Origin: Epiperipatus broadwayi
Lineage: Eukaryota > Onychophora > Udeonychophora > Euonychophora > Peripatidae
Assembly (NCBI GenBank): GCA_028023455.1
Contig: JAQFVV010006238.1
Span: 4,164,572-4,228,571, forward strand
Length of the DNA: 64,000 nucleotides
Direction: 5' to 3'
This document shows positions 60,470 through 64,000 of the stretch, one piece after another. The position numbers and the translations under genes are program-made. The notes under the pieces were generated by a model. That model was not told the origin of the DNA. It saw nothing but the letters and a program-made list of their open reading frames with translations, and ran no database searches. Position 1 is the stretch's first letter. Each line of letters opens with the position of its first letter.

Positions 60470-62200
60470 TATGATAACCAATTAGCCATATACATTTATG
60501 GTTTAATCTATGTTGTAATTACATATCTTTTGCAATAATGGAAATATAGAAATATCTTTAACCTCCTGGGATTTTCACCTAAAGCCAAAAATTCCAACAA
60601 GGTAAAATCTCAGAAATATAAAATGTTGATAAATCAAGATTTACACAATATCAATATTTGTAATTAAGTTTTCTAAATAAAATATTTGCATTAAAAGATT
60701 GATTCCAAATAGAAATAATTGTTGTACATAAAAAACAAATTATTTATCTATTGATATTTTACAGTGTTGGAATTTTAGATTGTCAAAATTTTGGTCTGTT
60801 CAGATTTTCATTTTTTAGGTTTTAGTTATTGATTTTCATTATTGGGATTTTGAACATGCTGTCAAGATTTTGGGAAGCACCAATGTTATGGAGATATATC
60901 ATTGCATGCACATTAAAATCAATTCCTTTTTTTATATATAAATATTTACAGCAATGTAACTTTATGTGTGGAGTTCAAAAACCAAATTTTATATAATCCT
61001 TTAATTTGTATATATGATAAAGTAACGATGCTTTTTATTCTTATAATAAGCTTGAGTAAATTCTGATATCCAAATCAGTTTGTAATTTTGGACTGATTTA
61101 ACTGGACTAACATTTAGAATTTCTGCTTGCTCAAATTTACTATAGATAGAGCTAGAATAGAGAGTTGCTCTGGATGAATTATATATTGTTTGAGCTGGAG
61201 ATGATAAGGAACATTTTATTAACCTTCCTAGCCAGGAAAAATAATAGGTCACAATTAATAGTAATTGAAGATACTGAAATATTATAGTTCCTGATTTGAA
61301 GTCAGATCTATTTAATGGTTTAAACACATTGACATGGGTTAAAACTTTAGACTGTTTTGAATTTCAGATCTTTAGTTTCAATAGTAAAATGAAATTAAAT
61401 GTGATTTGTAGATGCACAATTAATAAGATGCTAATCTTATGATATTGACAAAAGTTTGTTGATAGGTGGATAGAGACAATGCTCTTCATATGTAAGTGTC
61501 AATCATGAATAATGATTGCATCTTGCCTAATTAAGACACTGCTTATTTACAGAATACTATGTTGGTTCATTAATGGCTTACAATATTTATTACAAATAGT
61601 TCATTTCTTCCTTCTCAGCACACTCTTTTTTCTTATTGTATCATCTTATTTTTTCTACATTACTATTTGCAGTCTCATTGATTGATAAAATATCAAATCA
61701 TTGTGAGGTTTTTTGCTAAAAGTTGTCTTTCTGTAGTAACTTTGGTAATATTAATGTTTCCATCTTTTTATTATCTACACAACAATTGGTATACCAATCT
61801 TCATTTTTTTTTTGTATCCAAATTGGTGTGAGTATATACAAAACCCTAAGTCTTAGAAAAACACACTTAGGAAGATAGAAATTCTCAGTCGTAATCTTGA
61901 ATAAGATAGTGCAATCATGGATGAATTGATTGAAAACTGGATTTAACCACTTTAACAAAACATGGATAATTTTAGAAGTGTAGATTATTAAATGAGATTA
62001 GACTTTTGGTTTTGGATTCTTTTCTTGGAATTTTTAGATCTGTAGATTAATTGAAATTATATTTTGTTAATATAATGGAGTGACAATAATATTCTATCCT
62101 TATTCACTATTGTATTAAATGCTATCCAAAAAAAAATCTTAAAATGGCAGCAGGCACTTACTTTATTTTAGAATGCTCTCACTAAAGACAGCTTCTTAGA
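60470..62200. other. AT-rich stretch with no supported gene
   Basis: A 108-codon minus frame (61001-61327) and an 80-codon minus frame (61716-61958) occur here but show no domain, no conserved pattern and no supporting splice sites. Confidence 0.5.
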
Positions 62201-62205
62201 TGTTA

Positions 62206-62206
<1 letters not shown>

Positions 62207-62285
<79 letters not shown>
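62207..62285. repeat. (AT)n microsatellite
   Basis: Two AT runs separated by AAGA. Confidence 0.95.
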
Positions 62286-62287
<2 letters not shown>

Positions 62288-62806
62288 GTTACTTTTTAAA
62301 CACATTTTTAGGAGTAATGTTAAATACATTTTTTTTCACCCCTCCCTCAAGTTTGATATAATACAATAATATATTTTTTTAATGAAAAACTGAAAGTAAT
62401 AAAATGAAACTGGCTGATTTAGTAATGACAGATAAAAATAACTAGTGGTTTGATATTAAAAAAATATGAGGAACCTGAAATAGGTAGCTTTACTAGTGCT
62501 GGTTGTATAGATTCTGAAGTCAGTATGGATTTAAAAATATCAAAACTACAGGTGAGGTCATATCTGCTAATAATGATGCTACTACTTTGTTTCTATAGAA
62601 AAAAAAGTTATTGAAGGAAAGGGATATCTTCCAGAATATTATTTTAATTAATTGTAAGACATTTCAACCACATCAGAAAGTCAAAATCTGACAATTTGTT
62701 CTCTAGTTTTTTTTTTTAAAATAAAAATATAGTGCAGTATATTTTATTATTATTACTATTTAATAACTAAAACACACAGGCTTATTATATACCTGGGTTT
62801 ATATAT

Positions 62807-63510
62807 GTAATATATAGGGTATATGAGCACAGACTTTCACACGACCCACCACTCTTCACACTATTTCATAACACTGATACACTTGAACACATATATGTTG
62901 AAAAGATAAATAATCACCAATACATGTACTTCATGCTAAACCAGCAATCATCAGTTGGTCCAGATTACCATATCTACACATATATACTATAAGCGCTCAG
63001 ATATATATTAAGATACCCAATCCTCTTTAATGGACAGCCTTCAATCTACTCCACATTCCAACTCTTCAACTGTCCATCCAATTGAAAATCTGATGATGCA
63101 ATGCTCTAAGGCCACCCTTAAATGGATTATGTCCTGTGTATGAGGGGTCAGATTGATTTTAGGTCAACATGGGTGTGACAAGAATCTTGGCCTTTGGGTG
63201 GCCTTTGAGCGTTCCATTATCAGATTTTCAATTGGATGGATGGTTGAAGATTTGGAATGTGGAGTAGATTGAAGCCTGTCCATTAAAGTAGGAGGATTGG
63301 GTATCTTAATATATATCTGAGTGCTTATAGCATATATGGGTAGAGATGGTAATCTGGACCACCTGATGATTGCTGATTTAGCATGAAATATGTATATTGG
63401 TGATTATTTATCTTTTCAACATATATGTGTTCAAGTGTATCAGTGTTATAAGATAGTGTGGAGAGTGGTGGGTCATGTGAAAGTCTGTGCTCATATACTC
63501 TATATATTAT
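62807..63510. repeat. 704-bp inverted dimer of the family S repeat
   Basis: Left arm (about 62807-63118) and right arm (about 63194-63510) are inverted copies of one ~312-bp unit with a spacer of about 75 bases. Pairs include GAGCACAGACTTTCAC / GTGAAAGTCTGTGCTC, CAATCTACTCCACATTCCAA / TTGGAATGTGGAGTAGATTG and CAATTGAAAATCTGAT / ATCAGATTTTCAATTG. Each outer end carries the tRNA-like TATAAGATAGTGTGGAGAG..GGGTCATGTGAAAGTC module. The unit also exists singly at 17.59-17.90 kb. Arms are very similar, so the dimer is fairly recent. Confidence 0.85.
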
Positions 63511-64000
63511 TTCTATTATTATTTCATTTTTGAATGATTGTGAATTGAACACATATTTGCTTTGTTAATTTAGGGTTAATAATTTTTTTTTCTTTTAAAT
63601 GTTTAAAATATAGTGTTGATTTTTTTATAAGCATACTATATACATAAAATTATTTATATATGTGTGTATATGTGTTTGAAAGTACTTTACACCTATAGGA
63701 CAATATAGTTATCAATATTTATTGTATTGAAAATAAAGCTTATAAATAAAACATTAGTTATTTCACACTGTACATAATAGATGCTAAGGAGGCTTGCAGC
63801 AACATGTAGATATTGTGGTTCCTTTGTAATATTAAAATGGATCTCAACATTAATTTATCAATGCTTACGCTTTAGCATTAGATCCAGATAGTTAAGAGAA
63901 AAAGAAAGTCTTCATTATTTAAGTTGAGTGATGCAATTTTGTTTGAGTCATAGATGAAGTTGAACTATTGGAATCGAATGAATAGTATTTTTTTGTATTC

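Noticed and set aside
61001-61327. 108-codon minus-strand frame
   Set aside because: No domain, AT-driven composition, no splice or start context.
1-64000. Assignment to a cephalopod because of many (CA)n/(TA)n runs and LINE debris
   Set aside because: The abundant tRNA-type SINEs that I would expect in such genomes are not seen; the species stays open.

Overview
The window reads as a stretch of AT-rich (roughly 70% A+T by eye) animal nuclear DNA with no intact protein-coding gene. Eukaryotic features are intron-like splice boundaries, tRNA-derived SINE-like repeats with internal Pol III B-box motifs, non-LTR retrotransposon debris of RTE-like and Jockey/CR1-like type, a Penelope-like GIY-YIG fragment, mariner relics, (CA)n/(TA)n/(AAT)n microsatellites and very many palindromic elements. 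Nothing suggests bacteria, phage or an organelle. The species cannot be fixed from the sequence; an invertebrate is the most natural reading.

Layout. 0-4.5 kb: SINE-like copies, a broken immunoglobulin-domain gene on the minus strand (2.0-3.4 kb), and the tail of a Penelope-like element whose last 33 codons are duplicated exactly. 5-13.4 kb: tRNA-headed repeats, one carrying a nested palindromic insertion, a non-LTR 3' fragment (8.5-9.1 kb), a 29-bp minisatellite (10.9 kb) and two foldback elements (12.8-13.4 kb). 13.4-32 kb: mostly featureless AT-rich DNA with a complete single copy of a 310-bp tRNA-headed repeat (17.6 kb), mariner debris (20.5 kb), RTE 3' ends (21.4 and 26.6 kb), a 388-bp element with a perfect 14-bp target duplication (22.4 kb), a large foldback (25.2 kb), a 107-bp tRNA-like SINE with perfect 15-bp target duplications (27.7 kb) and two neighbouring palindromes (27.9-28.8 kb). 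32-40.5 kb: a decayed ~100-bp tandem array, a 138-bp near-perfect inverted repeat split by 1.1 kb, and a less repetitive, more GC-rich tract with one 111-codon ORF. 40.9-43.9 kb: the most complete mobile element, a damaged RTE-like LINE, followed by an array of a ~340-bp repeat. 45-64 kb: more foldbacks, nested LINE pieces, mariner debris and a 704-bp inverted dimer.

The recurring theme is mobile DNA, much of it able to fold back on itself. Several palindromes carry tRNA-like B boxes, and one large palindrome is clearly a head-to-head dimer of a repeat also present as a single copy. Three small elements have target-site duplications of 13 to 16 bases and a fourth has 14, which points to LINE-driven insertion rather than a TA-specific cut-and-paste mechanism. 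The RTE-like LINE family, present in at least six pieces, is a plausible source of that machinery; this is inference. I found no CRISPR array, operon, defence system or clearly intact new gene.
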